Origin: Scolanthus callimorphus
Taxonomy: Eukaryota; Cnidaria; Anthozoa; Actiniaria; Edwardsiidae
Direction of reading: 5' to 3'
NCBI GenBank assembly: GCA_033964015.1
Contig: CM066913.1
Span: 28,980,790-29,044,789, forward strand
Length of the DNA: 64,000 nucleotides
Shown in pieces: positions 13,070-25,200 of the stretch (positions within the stretch are counted from its first letter, which is position 1; every line of letters starts with the position of its first letter). The translations under genes were made by a program, and so were the position numbers. Under the pieces are notes generated by a model. That model searched no databases, was not told the DNA's origin, and saw only the letters and a list, made by a program, of their open reading frames with translations.

Positions 13070-14850
13070 GGTCGGGACTCGCTGAATTCATTCCCCTTTG
13101 GGCAGACAAAATGACCCCAACAAACGGAGCATTGCTGCTGAATACATGCCAAACGGGCTCGGAGCAGTCCTACCAAGTCGAATGGCAACGGGAACCAACA
13201 TCCAATTGCTTTTGCTTCTCCCTCTGTTGGCAGTATCACTGCTTACGTGAAAAGGCCTAACAATTCACTAGTGAAACGGTAACTAACATTTGACTTCTAG
13301 TTACCAGCTACCGACTTTACGTTTGAGTACACTTTGATATTGTGTTGAGGCGAGTTTTGGCATGTCCTTTGCGCTGATTTTCCAAATTAGACAAGTCCTA
13401 TAGAACAATGTTGTGCTGTGATCAACCCTTTTATGCACCTGTCGCTGTTACTCGAATTTGCGCTCAGTTCAAGAGAGGAAAAAATATATGTATTATCACA
13501 ATTATTGGGTGGCCTCCCTCTGCTACGGGCGTGCTTGACAGTAACCCGTGGACTCCTGACGTATGACCAGAGGTGAGTCCCATCATCGATGCAGCTAGGT
13601 CATACACTAAGGCCATTTTGGAATAACCAAATGTCAAGGAGGCGCTAGCTACTCTGTCTGGTGACCATTTATGGCGAATGGTGAACAGATGCCGCACCTG
13701 TGCAAAGCTAAAACCAGAGCTGAGGGAGCACCTCACGGCGCTGTCATTGCCAAACCAACCATGGAGTCGGACCTCTGCGAGTTAGACCAGACCGACTACC
13801 ATAACGCCAGTTGACGGAAACTTCCGTCGACTATTTCAGCTGTAGTCACACGTCACGTGTGTAATCTTCGCCCTGCACGGAGAACCGAACACACTTGACT
13901 CGGACATTGGACCCCAGAACGTCAGCCAGGAAATTACTTCCTCGCCACATTATCCATAAGCCAATAGCAAGGTTGAAAGAGCTGTCACAACCGCTAAGAA
14001 CATCAGTGAGGAAGAATAGTCAACGACATCTTGGTCTGACTGGCGAATGGACTGACTCCAAGTGAGATCCTGATGTGTGAAATTGAGAAGCAAACTTCAG
14101 TGAAACTTCCATAGGTCCCAGAGAATCTAAAACCAAGAGAAGTCATTACTTGGTTTTCGTTATTCTGCGAACTCTCGCTAACGATTTCCAACCGTAAAAC
14201 CGCCTTCTGGCTTCCGTCAATCAAAGCCCCGAGTCTTTTCGTCGTTACTCTTTGTGTTTTTTGATTGGCCAGCACGTAACGTTGCTGTCGCGACAGGAAG
14301 CCATTTTAGCACTGCTTAGGCGCTGGCCAATCAAAAAGCACAAAGAGTAACGACGAAAAGACTCGGGGCTTTGATTGACGGAAGCCAGAAGGCGGTTTTA
14401 CGGTTGGAAATCGTTAGCGAGAGTTCGCAGAATTACGAAAACCACAGTAAGAAGAAGCTGTTTGAGGAGAAAGAAGAAAGCACTACTCTGACGGCTACGA
14501 CGACCGTCACAGAGTTGTGAAGCTACCAACACTCCGACAGGGAGACCGAGTGGATGTTAGGGACCAGCATGGGAAGATAGAGCCGAAGCTAATCCAAGAT
14601 CGTACCAGATGGCGACTGCGCCAGGCTCTGTGATTGGACGAAACAGGCGAGTGCTTATCCATACCAAAAATAAGACCGAGGAGCCAGGCGCCCTGCCAAG
14701 CCCTCCTATCCGACCAACACTAAGGATCTCTAGAACCTCCTGCTGCGTCCATCTCCCACCACCAGTCCACTTGAAAGCTGTGATTAGAAGGTCGGGAAGA
14801 CTATTAAGGGTGGTTCTAACTGGAACACAAGCGCAGGACGCAAGCGTAAG
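13070..14850 (+). mobile_element. Decayed Ty3/gypsy-type pol (RNase H to integrase)
   Basis: In broken frames on the plus strand I can read landmarks in pol order: NGLGAVL of RNase H near 13150; MVNRCRTCAKLKPELREHL of the integrase zinc region near 13680; ESDLCELDQTDY near 13765; SSPHYP-ANSKVERAV-TAKN of the integrase core near 13940; and after a foldback insertion VVKLPTLRQGDRVDVRDQHG of the integrase C-terminal part near 14520. Stops and frameshifts are frequent, so it is long dead. No LTRs, gag or protease were recognised. Confidence 0.75.
14152..14443. mobile_element. Foldback MITE, 122-bp arms
   Basis: 14152-14273 and 14322-14443 are near-perfect reverse complements separated by 48 bp; ends read GGTTTTCGTAATTCTGCGAA (right arm, reversed). 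It splits the integrase-derived sequence of the gypsy relic, so it inserted after that element. Confidence 0.85.
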
Positions 14851-15411
14851 ACTCAAGCGCAAGGCAATTGTGTGAATCAAAGCGACGCAAGCGCAAGCCT
14901 AAAATCAACATTGATTAATATAATTGTCATGCTTGCGGTCACTTGATTCACACTAGACGCAAGCACAAGCGCAAGGAAATGCAAAATCTCGATTTCCTCG
15001 CGCTTGTGTTTTAGTGTAATCCACATAAGAGATATATATGAGTTTGATTTCCTTGCGCTTGTGTTTTAGTGTAATCCACATAAGAGATATGTATGAGTTT
15101 GATTTCCTTGCGCTTGTGTTCTAGTGTAATCCACATAGAGATATGTATGAGTTTGATTTCCTTGCGCTTGTGTTCTAGTGTAATCCACATAGAGATATGT
15201 ATGAGTTTGATTTCCTTGCGCTTGTGTTCTAGTGTAATCCACATAGAGATATGTATGAGTTTGATTTCCTTGCGCTTGTGTTTTAATGCCAATCCACATA
15301 GAGATGTGTATGAGTTTGATTTCCTTGCGCTTGTGTTCTAGTGTAATCCACATAGAGATATGTATGAGTTTGATATCATTGCGCTTGAGCCTGCGTCTGC
15401 GCTTGCGTTTC
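14819..15411. mobile_element. Element with CAAGCGCAAG-rich ends carrying a 54-bp minisatellite
   Basis: Both edges are rich in GACGCAAGCGCAAG-type words in opposite orientation (14819-14990 and 15376-15411). Between them (about 14992-15385) are seven tandem units of 54 bp containing TTGCGCTTGTGTTCTAGTGT and AATCCACATAGAGATATGTA. Because 54 is a multiple of 3, both strands show repetitive open frames of up to 128 codons, which I do not consider genes. Confidence 0.75.
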
Positions 15412-16035
15412 AGGAAGAACAAGCCTTTAAAGCTTACCAATGACCCAGACAAGATTTCTTTATAGTATTACAGTATGTCTGACTGTGACACAATATCGAG
15501 AGTCTGTTTTATTATGGGAACAGATAACTTACTAGCTTCGCTGCTCGGGCTCGGGCTCGGTCCAAAAAGCAGAAAGTTCAGCCCGTCCTCGTCATCAGGT
15601 ATGCAGTAGTTAAAATATGATTTTCTTAGATTATGCAACTCACCTATGGTTTGGTAAATGAATGCTGTGAGAAACAGTAACATGGGATTGAACATGGCTC
15701 GGCCCGATATGCAAATGCAGCGAATTGAAAAACGTTTCCAAATATAATAGAGAAATGTTATATTTTTCCAATTCAAACCCAAATCTGTAAAAGAAATTGA
15801 AAAATTTGAGCTTCTCAAATAAATGGCCTATTCTCAGTTTTGAGTGGTGGGTATCCTGTGGTATACAAAAATGGCATTTTACGTCTTTTTTCGGTCAACA
15901 AGTTTATTTTTCAATTGTATTTAAACACAATCAATCTATTTACAGCTCATGGGCACAAAACATGTGGAACGAGACGGTTATTTGACTGATTTTTAGTTGT
16001 TAGCTGATTTTACTCGATGCGGGTACCCTGTGGTA

Positions 16036-16812
16036 CTGGCTCCATATTTTCATCCCTAAGTTTCGGGATGTTCCACCGAAGGGATTTTTTGGGATTTTTA
16101 GTATGTTGTTTAGGTCCCCTAAAACCTTCATTTAGCAGTGAAAGAAATTCTTTTGCAATTAGTTTGACTGAGACCCTAAATTTTTCGTAGATTGACTGGA
16201 CTATTTGTAAAATCTCATCGTGAACACATCGTAACTTCATTGTCTTTGTACTTAATTTACATTTCATGAAGAACTTTTAAAGGATAGTTAATACATCTAT
16301 GCAGAGTAAAACATGACGGAAAAGACTATCTTGCCAGATAATCCCACGCTGTTAAACACTCTACCATACACATTTCGCGACACAAATATGCCAATTCGGA
16401 CAAATATTTACCTTCTCCTTGTCATGTTCGCAGACTCCAGTTTTCACCACGTGATGCAAAATCACGACACATTCCTGGCCAGTCATATTATCCTCAGAAA
16501 GAAAAAGAATTAAAGAAATGAATGAAGTCTATTCTTGCATTTTTTCTTGATAACATGTTTTACTTAGAAAATCCTGGATTCCAGTAATCATTAAAGGCAT
16601 TCTCTCATGAGAATCATATTCGGGTTTTACCTTCGTTAAGTACCATCCCCAGGGTACACCTGATACCTTTGTCTTCTTTGATCAAGATTTGTTCCACCGT
16701 AACTCCATGGTTCCACTAAACAAAAGAAGCTTTGTGGTACAACTCGTGAGGCCTGACAGGTTCGCACACGGAAGTAATCCCGAGATTTGTAATCCGCAAT
16801 AGGCGTTTATCA
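16036..16812. other. Gene-free stretch
   Basis: An 85-codon minus-strand frame (16010-16267) is not recognised. No repeat boundaries are clear. Confidence 0.4.
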
Positions 16813-17148
16813 CGTTAATACTGATTGATATCTAATAATAATATTCAATCAATACTAGAAAAAGTACATAGTAATAGTTATCAACAAATGGAACCCAGTA
16901 TTCGATTCTACACATCCATATTTGTAAAATTCTGGCGGAGATATGAATTTGCAAACCTTCATAATTGGGCTTACTTTTTACAAAACATTGTATGAGCACG
17001 ACTTGACGTATTTGCCCATACATTTCTTTGTAAAAAGTAAGCCAGAATACAAAATTTTGGAAATTCATATCTCAGCCAATTTTCAAAACGTTCTTCTAAA
17101 ACTTTGCAGTTCCTGATAACTATTAGACATTATCAATCAATACTAACG
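16813..17148. mobile_element. Degenerate inverted-repeat element
   Basis: CGTTAATACTGATTGATA at the left is mirrored by TATCAATCAATACTAACG at the right. A second internal mirror is centred near 17000 (GCTTACTTTTTACAAA and TTTGTAAAAAGTAAGC). AT-rich, no coding capacity. Confidence 0.6.
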
Positions 17149-19263
17149 GGATAATGGCCAATTGCGGGTCGATTTGAAGGGGCGTACGCAGGATTTTAAA
17201 AAGTTACAGGCACAGCCACGGATGATACGCGATTGTGCAAATGTACAGGCTCATGAAATGTACAACCTCATGAATGCAGTGCAGCACTTGTACCTAAGTT
17301 CCCATAGCCATTTGCAGCCTGTGTCTGCATGTCCGTAGGCAGCGTACGACTATGGTACCATCTATTTGTTCCCTTTTTCAGAGGAACCTGTTTTCCGTGG
17401 CAGAGCGGAAATGACCCGCTTAGACCACTAAATTTCAAATAATGTCAGAGAAGCTCAGAGAAGCTTGACTTTTTGCATACAGACTCCTTGTCTGATTAAA
17501 AAAAATGACTTTTTTCTAATGTATCCGTCTTTGAGATATTGGGCTTTAAACTTTGGTTTCTGTGCCATTTTATGGGAGAATTAGTACTTTGATCAGGAAT
17601 TATGCAAACTTTGCTCAATCATATCTAAAATTCATATTCTTCAATTTTCTTAAAAATTTGGAATTAAGCTTTTAGCCATAGAAACGCTTTGTATACGGAA
17701 TCTTGAGCTTATATATTGAAATATGGCAAAGGTAGACATTTCATTTTTGGTCATTTCCGCTCTGTCGTTTTCCGTCAATTGGTCTAACGTATATCAACGG
17801 GCTGAGTCTGTTAAGTGGTTCGTCCTCCAATTACTTTCGGTTGTGCCCGTCACGGTACATAAGTACGGATACTTTCTGCTCCGTTTTCAAAAAGATTTGC
17901 GTCCACAATTGTCGTTTTCGTATTGTTTTTCACCATTTTGGGTGATCGTTTTCGGCGTTGTAGTGTGGACGATAGCCGTATCCGGAGCAAAAAGTATCCG
18001 TTTTCGTTTGAAAACGGTGTAGTGTGGACGGGGTCTCAGCCAGTAAGATTCATATCAGTGTGCACTCAGAAATGTATACTAGATCACAAAACAAAATATT
18101 GTGCACTGTCAATGGCCCTCTTAACATCTAGCCCACATAATTGTGTGCATCTTGTGAAGTTTCTAGAACTTCCTAACCATTCCACTCTATAACAATTAGA
18201 TTACGAGTTCGAGTTTTCTATGAGTCAATAGATATATTTTCTATACACTCATAGAGAACGAGAACCCACTAGCATACTACCTTCAAGTTGTTGCTAAAAC
18301 GTATTTACTTTCATGGTTTTAGAAAGTTTTGCGCTAGCGTTTTCGCTACTCACTATCACGTGAAATGATTCGTGATTCGTGATGGTATGCAAGTGGGTTT
18401 CTACTAGTAACTATGATTTGAATAAGTACTCCAGATTATATGGCTATGCGCATTTTAATATGATTTGTGTTCTGTAATGATTTATATGGGTCATACCAGT
18501 TGACCGTCCTTCTACATATCAATCAGTCTCGTCTGTTTAGAGCATCACCACTACTAAGGTCAGTCATAGGCGTCGAACCTAATTCTTGTCGCACTATATG
18601 TCAATTTCCCATTGTTTAGTTAGTTAGAGCTATTGTGTCGAGCTTATTTGCATTAGGAACGGCACTATCTGCCGTGCCAACGCCGCGCTAAATTAAAATT
18701 TTGAATCCTTCCAGCGCTTTTAAAATCAGGGCTGGGATGTTCTTCATTCACCAGACAGTCTATATTAACCTCATAAAATCACTGGTATGGAAATTACTTG
18801 TTTTTACTGGCTAATAAACCAATTCAGTTTAGCGCGACAGAATTAAGTTCGAATAGAAAAAAAATCTCCCATATCAGATCCCTTCCAAACACTTTCAGAT
18901 TCTTGCTCTTATACGGACTCTTAGTATTGTAGAGAATCAGGCGAGAATTCTGGGGAAAATCATTTTTAACTACTCCTGAGTAAGTTAGCTACACCGTGTT
19001 CTATAAACATTTTTGAAACTACCCATGACACCCTTTGGTTTCGCTGTGATTTGCTCAGTAGCATCGGCATCGCTTCAAGAAATGGGGGTCATCTCCAGTG
19101 TAAGAACCATTCCCTGAGGACACCTTTGTGTTTAGTTACTATTTTATCATGATTGGTTCAACCTTCGTTCTACCAAACAAAGAAAGCTTTGTGACGCAGC
19201 TGGTGAGTTCTTACACTGGAGATGAGCCAGTGAGAATTTAGAATCAATCATAGAAAATTAACA
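17149..19263. other. Downstream flank of GDI A: repeat relics, no gene
   Basis: Contains a half-MITE ending at about 18036 (GTAGTGTGGACGGGG edge with GTTTTC-rich inverted words) and a hairpin with arms 19090-19107 and 19207-19224 (CATCTCCAGTGTAAGAAC). The 3' untranslated region of GDI A should lie just left of 19264 on the minus strand, but I could not place its poly(A) site. Confidence 0.45.
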
Positions 19264-22200
19264 CTATTGTTGTTGTTGTCCTTGTTCTTCTAAGTCTTGA
19301 GTGACTTTGGAGAAATCAAAGGGTTCTCCTGTTATGCGCATCCACATCTCCTCGATGTCCTCACATGCCGTCTGGAAGTGGGTAGTGGCATCACATGTCT
19401 TGGTGATGAACACCTGTCAATCAAACAAACATACCATAACAACACTAAAATTGCTAATCAAACAAACATACCATAACAACACTAAACCTGCCAATCAAAC
19501 AAATATACCATAACAACACTAAACCTGCCAATCAAACAAACATACCATAACAACACTAAACCTGCCAATCAAACAAACATACCACAACAACACTAAACCT
19601 GCCAATCAAACAAACATACCATAACAACACTAAACCTGCCAATCAAACAAACATACCACAACAACACTAAACCTGCCAATCAAACAAACATACCATAATA
19701 AACAACACTAAACCTGTCAATCAAACAAACATACCACAACAACACAAAACCTGTCAATCAAACAAACATACCACAACAACACTAAACCTGCCAATCAAGC
19801 AAACATACCATACCATAACACTGAACCTGTCAATCAAACAAACATACCATAACAACACTAAACCTGCCAATCAAAACAAACATACCATACCATTGAACCT
19901 GTCAATCAAACCAACATAAACAACACTAAACTGCCAATCAAACAAACATACCATAACAGACTAAACCTGCCAATCAAACAAACATAAAATAACAACACTA
20001 AACCTGTCATTCAAACAAACATACCACAGCAACACTAAACCTGTCAATCAAACAAACATACCATAACAACACTAGACCTGTCAATCAAACAAACATGCCA
20101 CAACAACACTAAACCTGCCAATCAAACAAACATACCATACCACTCAACCTGTCAATCCAACAAACATACCATACCATACCACTGAACCTGTCAATCAAAC
20201 AAACATACTATAACAACACTAAACCTACCAATCAAACAAACCTACCATACCACTCAACCTGTCAATCAAACAAACATGCCATCTCATTGAACCTGTCAAT
20301 CAAACAAACATACCATAACACTAAACCTGTCAATCAAATAAACATACCATAACAACACTAAACCTGCCAATAGTGTAGAAATTAGTTTACTTTTACCACT
20401 TGATAACTGACCTTTGATTTTGAGCCATCGTCAGTAGGTTCATTCAAATCAGTGACACTAACGAACCTGACAACAAGGTAGATAACAATGTTAAGTGTGA
20501 AAATAAGAGCAATGCAGTAATACAATACTCTTGCAGGGACGTAGCCAGGGGGGGGGGGGGGGGCACAGGGGGCAGAATGTGACAGACTGACAAAAATAAT
20601 AAAGCTTCTTTCTTGACTCTCTAAGGGGCCGACCATTTTACTCTTGACGGGGGGTGGGCTTTTTTGAAAAAAAATTCCTCACAGCAAAAAATTTCCTGCA
20701 CAGCAAAATGATGACTAAAACCCTTCTTCTAACCCCCCCCCCCCCCCCTCAAAAGTTTAATGGTCGGCCCCTAAGTTTTGATGGTATCAAAAATGTCGGC
20801 AACGCAGTGCATTGTGGGTAGGGTGTTCAACTCCTTGAATCCACCGTCCACCTTCATCCACATTTTCACTTTCGCTGAAAATCTTCACGAGTATCGCACG
20901 GCACTTATAATGTTACATTTTTAAAGGGCTAAAATACTAGCCGCCAATAGTTTGTGGTATTGCCATCTCAAAATCTTTAAACATCGATGCACTGCCCAAA
21001 TATAGTCACTCAATCTCCAATAGCTGTCTTCTGTACATGACATATATCCTGCGATATCCGTCATCCGTCAAGCGAAATTCGATGTATTGACCTCCAAAAG
21101 AAGTAAACCTTTTCTGTGATGTTGTTGTGCTATCGATGTGCTGAATAATAAAAGCATCATCTTGCCCAATGTTCAGAATATCATCAGATTTAGCCAATTT
21201 GGGACTACATCCCTTGTCGGCTAAGTATCAGACGACATTTTGTGCAATCTCGTGGGGTACTGGGATACACAGATATTCTGTACAGATAGAGCAGATTTCG
21301 TATGACTGTGAAAAGTGCCGCGATAAAGTTGTTCCCCGCCGCGACCGTACCGCGACTCGCACGCGACTACGCGATTTCATTAGATTTCATTGAACGTGTG
21401 TGTAAATATTTTTATTACCATGTAATTTTATGTTTTTATCATGTTGGTAAATACCTTTTGTAAAATTTCTTTTATAATCCATTATTGTAAAGCGCTAAGA
21501 ACGCTGATATAAGCGCTATAAAAATGTTTATTATCATTATTATTCATTACATATCTACAGCAAGCCAGGTTCCGTGCGTGACCGCGACAGTACCGCGCCA
21601 CTTTTCACAGTCATACGAAATCTACTCTATGCAAAAATATCCGCTAATGATGGTGACACGGTTCACCCCTCATCTTTTAAAAACCTAAACTCACTTCTCC
21701 TCGATTTTGCCCAAGAGATCAAGTCCTGGTTTGAGTTCCGCTTCTGGGTTACTAGTCTCTACAGTGGTCATCACGGACGCGATGTAGTATCCTTTTGGTG
21801 ACGCGCAGTTCGCGGATGACACACAGGCAATGTAGATGTCTGCAAGAAGGATTTAATCACGCCAGTGTCAAGGTGCCTCATTGAATAACAAAAGAATCTC
21901 ATTAAATCACAGAAATGTGGCAAAATGGACACTTTTCCGAGCTGTTAACAGGAGCCACAACGGTAAACACATGCATATAGTCAAAATAGGCATGGCTTTT
22001 GTGAAATTAAAATGATGTGATATTTCTGTGAGTGAACGTTAATTGTCATGTGGGATGTGAAATCCAAGATGGCGAACGTGTATAACACAACTTCCTATGA
22101 CTTTATCTGTGAAATATAGCACTTGTGATGTTGGGAGAGACACTCGAGTTTCGATTTTGGGCCATCTTCAAATAATTAGAACTGGGCCACCTTAAAAGCG

Positions 22201-25200
22201 ACAATGAGAAACAAAACAAAGCAACCACATCACATCGTTCACATCATCAGAGGACAATATTTCATATCTTTAATGTACAAGACGAGGGACAGTATCACGC
22301 TACCTTAAACAAAGCCGCCTCACCACTTGAAAACGATCAGCAAAATTCACATTAATTGTATCGCGGAATTGGCTCTTTTTATGCCCACTTTCCTTTTTAT
22401 GGTTTAACTCCCAAGCATTGCGCAGGGTTGGCAGATTTGTTGCTGGTCCAGCACAGTCATGTGACGTGGGCTCCCTATGGTGGGAGATTTGTGTTCATGT
22501 CATGAAAACCAACAAGTTTGTTACCTGACTTTCTGCCCACTTGATTTTGGGGAATAATGATTTGGCAAGATGCTTTGGAGGCGTCAGGAAGAGCTACTGG
22601 TGGATGCTTCAAAAGACAAATGCAGCGAACGACCTGCAAAAATACAAATATCAATAATATTATAATTTAGTATAATTACTCAAGCGATTCCGCGAGCTGA
22701 CTGGTCGAGACGTTCGCCATATTTCGCTATATTCAGATGAATATAACATTTTATTATATAAACACCAATGAAATACCAGGTGACCTCCCGCGCGAAAACT
22801 TGATATCTTCACACGTGAAAATATCATGTTATTTTCACATGTGAAAATATCTCACTTGCCTTTGCTGAATGCTCGATTTTTAAGCTTAACTCAAATAAAA
22901 TTTGAATTTGGTATTTCATTGATGTTTATATAATAAACAGAACATTACATGACCGCTTGGAGATACGAATTTTATCTTCTCGTGTTAAAAATTTATCTCA
23001 CGAGTGAGCGCTCGAAGATAAAATTCGTATCTCCGCGCGGCCATGTAATATCCTCTATGAAAGCATTGGGGAACGCGCGCGCACCTCATTACGAGAAACT
23101 AAAAAATACCCCTAAACGCGATTTTTTTGTCGAAAATCTTTAAAGTCGCTTGAGTAATTATACTAAAACAATTAGTCGTCATCAACTTGTGGAGTGATTT
23201 TTTTTTTTGGTGACTACTACACATTTGTGCAGACATTTAGATGTATCTTCTAAACGAAGATTTCTTCAAGGGGACAGCGTCATGGTTAGTGATATAAAAT
23301 AAGACCAGCTGTCTTCGCAACCAACCCCAAATCCTTATAGTCCAGGGGCCGGTTCCTAGAAGGCCAGTTAAGAGTTATCAGTGGATAAACGGTTATCCAA
23401 CGGATAAATCCTGAACAAAACCTATACAACAGATAACTTTTATCCGTGGATAACTTTATCCAACCTTTCAGGAACCGGCCCCAGGCATTTTATGGTTGGA
23501 CCTGGAACTAATTCCCACAAAAGCTTTCTCTTCAGAAACCTGCTAGAATTAACCTCTAGAAGAACATACTAAAAGTCCCAAAAAATCCCAGCACGGCAAC
23601 ACTCCGTTTTGCAGCTTTTGGCGGAGAGGCTCTCTGCGTGCTACATGAAAACGAGGCTGAAACCGGAAGTGCCCTTTGATTTGCTTAAATTTTATCAAAA
23701 CTTCGACAGTTTCGCATAAAAACGTCAAATATCGATAAAAAGCACACTGACGAATATTCTTTATTTGTAACTTGCTCAATGGTCACCAGTAAAGTGGCGA
23801 AATGTGAATTTTCGTAAAATAGCATCATCGCCGTATCTATGGTGGCATCTCCACAGTGAAAATTTTCCTTTGTGTGATATACAGTCCATGACATTGTGAT
23901 CCTAGCTCGTAATTGTGTAAATTTCACGAAATGTCCAAGCGCATTTTCTATACAGTAGAAGCTCTCGTAAGCGACCACCTCGGGAACTGAAAATTGCGGT
24001 CGTTAACGGAGCTAGTCGCTTACGAGAACGGTTCTCGTAAGCGACCACCAAGCGGATTCCTACTTGAACAAGAGGTGTTGGTCGCTTACGAGAGCTTAGT
24101 ACAATAAATCTAGAAAATATCATGTTATACTAACATGTACTAATGCTTAAAATAGTTTGATTTATTTCCCGACTTTAATTAACAATAGATAACCGCAAAT
24201 ATGTCCATAGAGAATATGTAGAAAATAGCATTTCACTGGTGCAGCTTGTATCAGTTTAGATATTTATGAGGTGATGACTGATGTTTTAAAGAAAAAAGTA
24301 CTATGGTCGCTTACGAGAGCTTAAAAACAATAGAAAATCTCTGTTGGTGATTTGAAATTGTGGTCGCTAACGGAGCTGGTCGCACCGATAAGGCGGTTGC
24401 TTAGGAGAGCTTGAAATAACAGAGTTTATGTGACATTTCAAACGGGGTTTCGGGAAATGGTCGTTATGGGAGCTGGTCGCTTACGAGAGCGGTCGCACAG
24501 TGAGCTTCGACTGTAATTATAAATTCGATCACAACTACTAAAATATTCGTGTGATGGATATCAAACCTCCTAGGGCAGTAGGAGGTGCATGGCGTCACGT
24601 AGCTCTGCTTGGACTCTCCAAGGTGGACTTGGGCTCGGGGCGAAATAAACAAAAACAGTTCCACTAGGTACTGGGTTTTCGGCTTTCGGGCGGCGGTGGA
24701 GAATGGATGTCTTCACGATAAGAACACAATGCGTCGCCATCGGCTTAACGAGTGCGGAACCACTTCTTAATAACGCCGTAGTGCTGTTGTTAGCCGTTAT
24801 TTGTGATATCGCCAGGAAAACATCTCTCTTCATCCCGTCCGCAAAGGAAAATGTTGCACCTTTGCCCGCTGATCGTCCGTAGTGGGTCATCTTATTGGTA
24901 GTTGGGCGTGTTGGCGGTACTTCTTTGGCCACGGGACTCGGTGAAGAAGAGGCCCGCCAGTTAAAACTTGGCCAGTTTGTCCCGGCAGGTATAAAACGCA
25001 AGTCACAGGTCACATCCCTCCCACCCACGCCCGTTGAAAATCGCATTCAGCCATTTCGTCTCAATGGACTCATGTGGGATGTGGATGTGCGTGAACCGGT
25101 GACTTGACGATTTTCTATTTTTTTTTTATGTGCCATCGTACTTTCTTGAGTGTTCTGCGTATGCTAGTGCGACTCTCCGTCGGTTAACCGTTCGGAACCA

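Larger units (their letters stand above)
12640..16035. mobile_element. Possible composite DNA transposon bounded by paired inverted motifs
   Basis: TACCACAGGGTACCC occurs at 12640-12654 and 12800-12814. Its reverse complement occurs at 15849-15863 (one mismatch) and 16021-16035. The outer pair extends inward with similar bases (CCGCGTTGAG versus CCGCATCGAG). Two motif copies about 160-172 bp apart at each end, in mirror order, look like subterminal repeats of one element. The interior is filled with the gypsy relic, a foldback and a minisatellite, and an unrecognised 116-codon minus-strand frame (15468-15818). That these ends belong to one element is an inference. Confidence 0.4.

Noticed and set aside
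15011..15452. 93-128 residue repetitive frames on the minus strand (and 82 on the plus)
   Set aside because: By-product of a 54-bp minisatellite inside a MITE; open on both strands.
17723..18192. Overlapping 89-99 residue frames downstream of GDI A
   Set aside because: They cover a MITE edge with GTTTTC-rich inverted words; no protein similarity recognised.
19414..20375. CRISPR-like regular array
   Set aside because: Units are contiguous with no unique spacers; it is a minisatellite in a eukaryotic intron.
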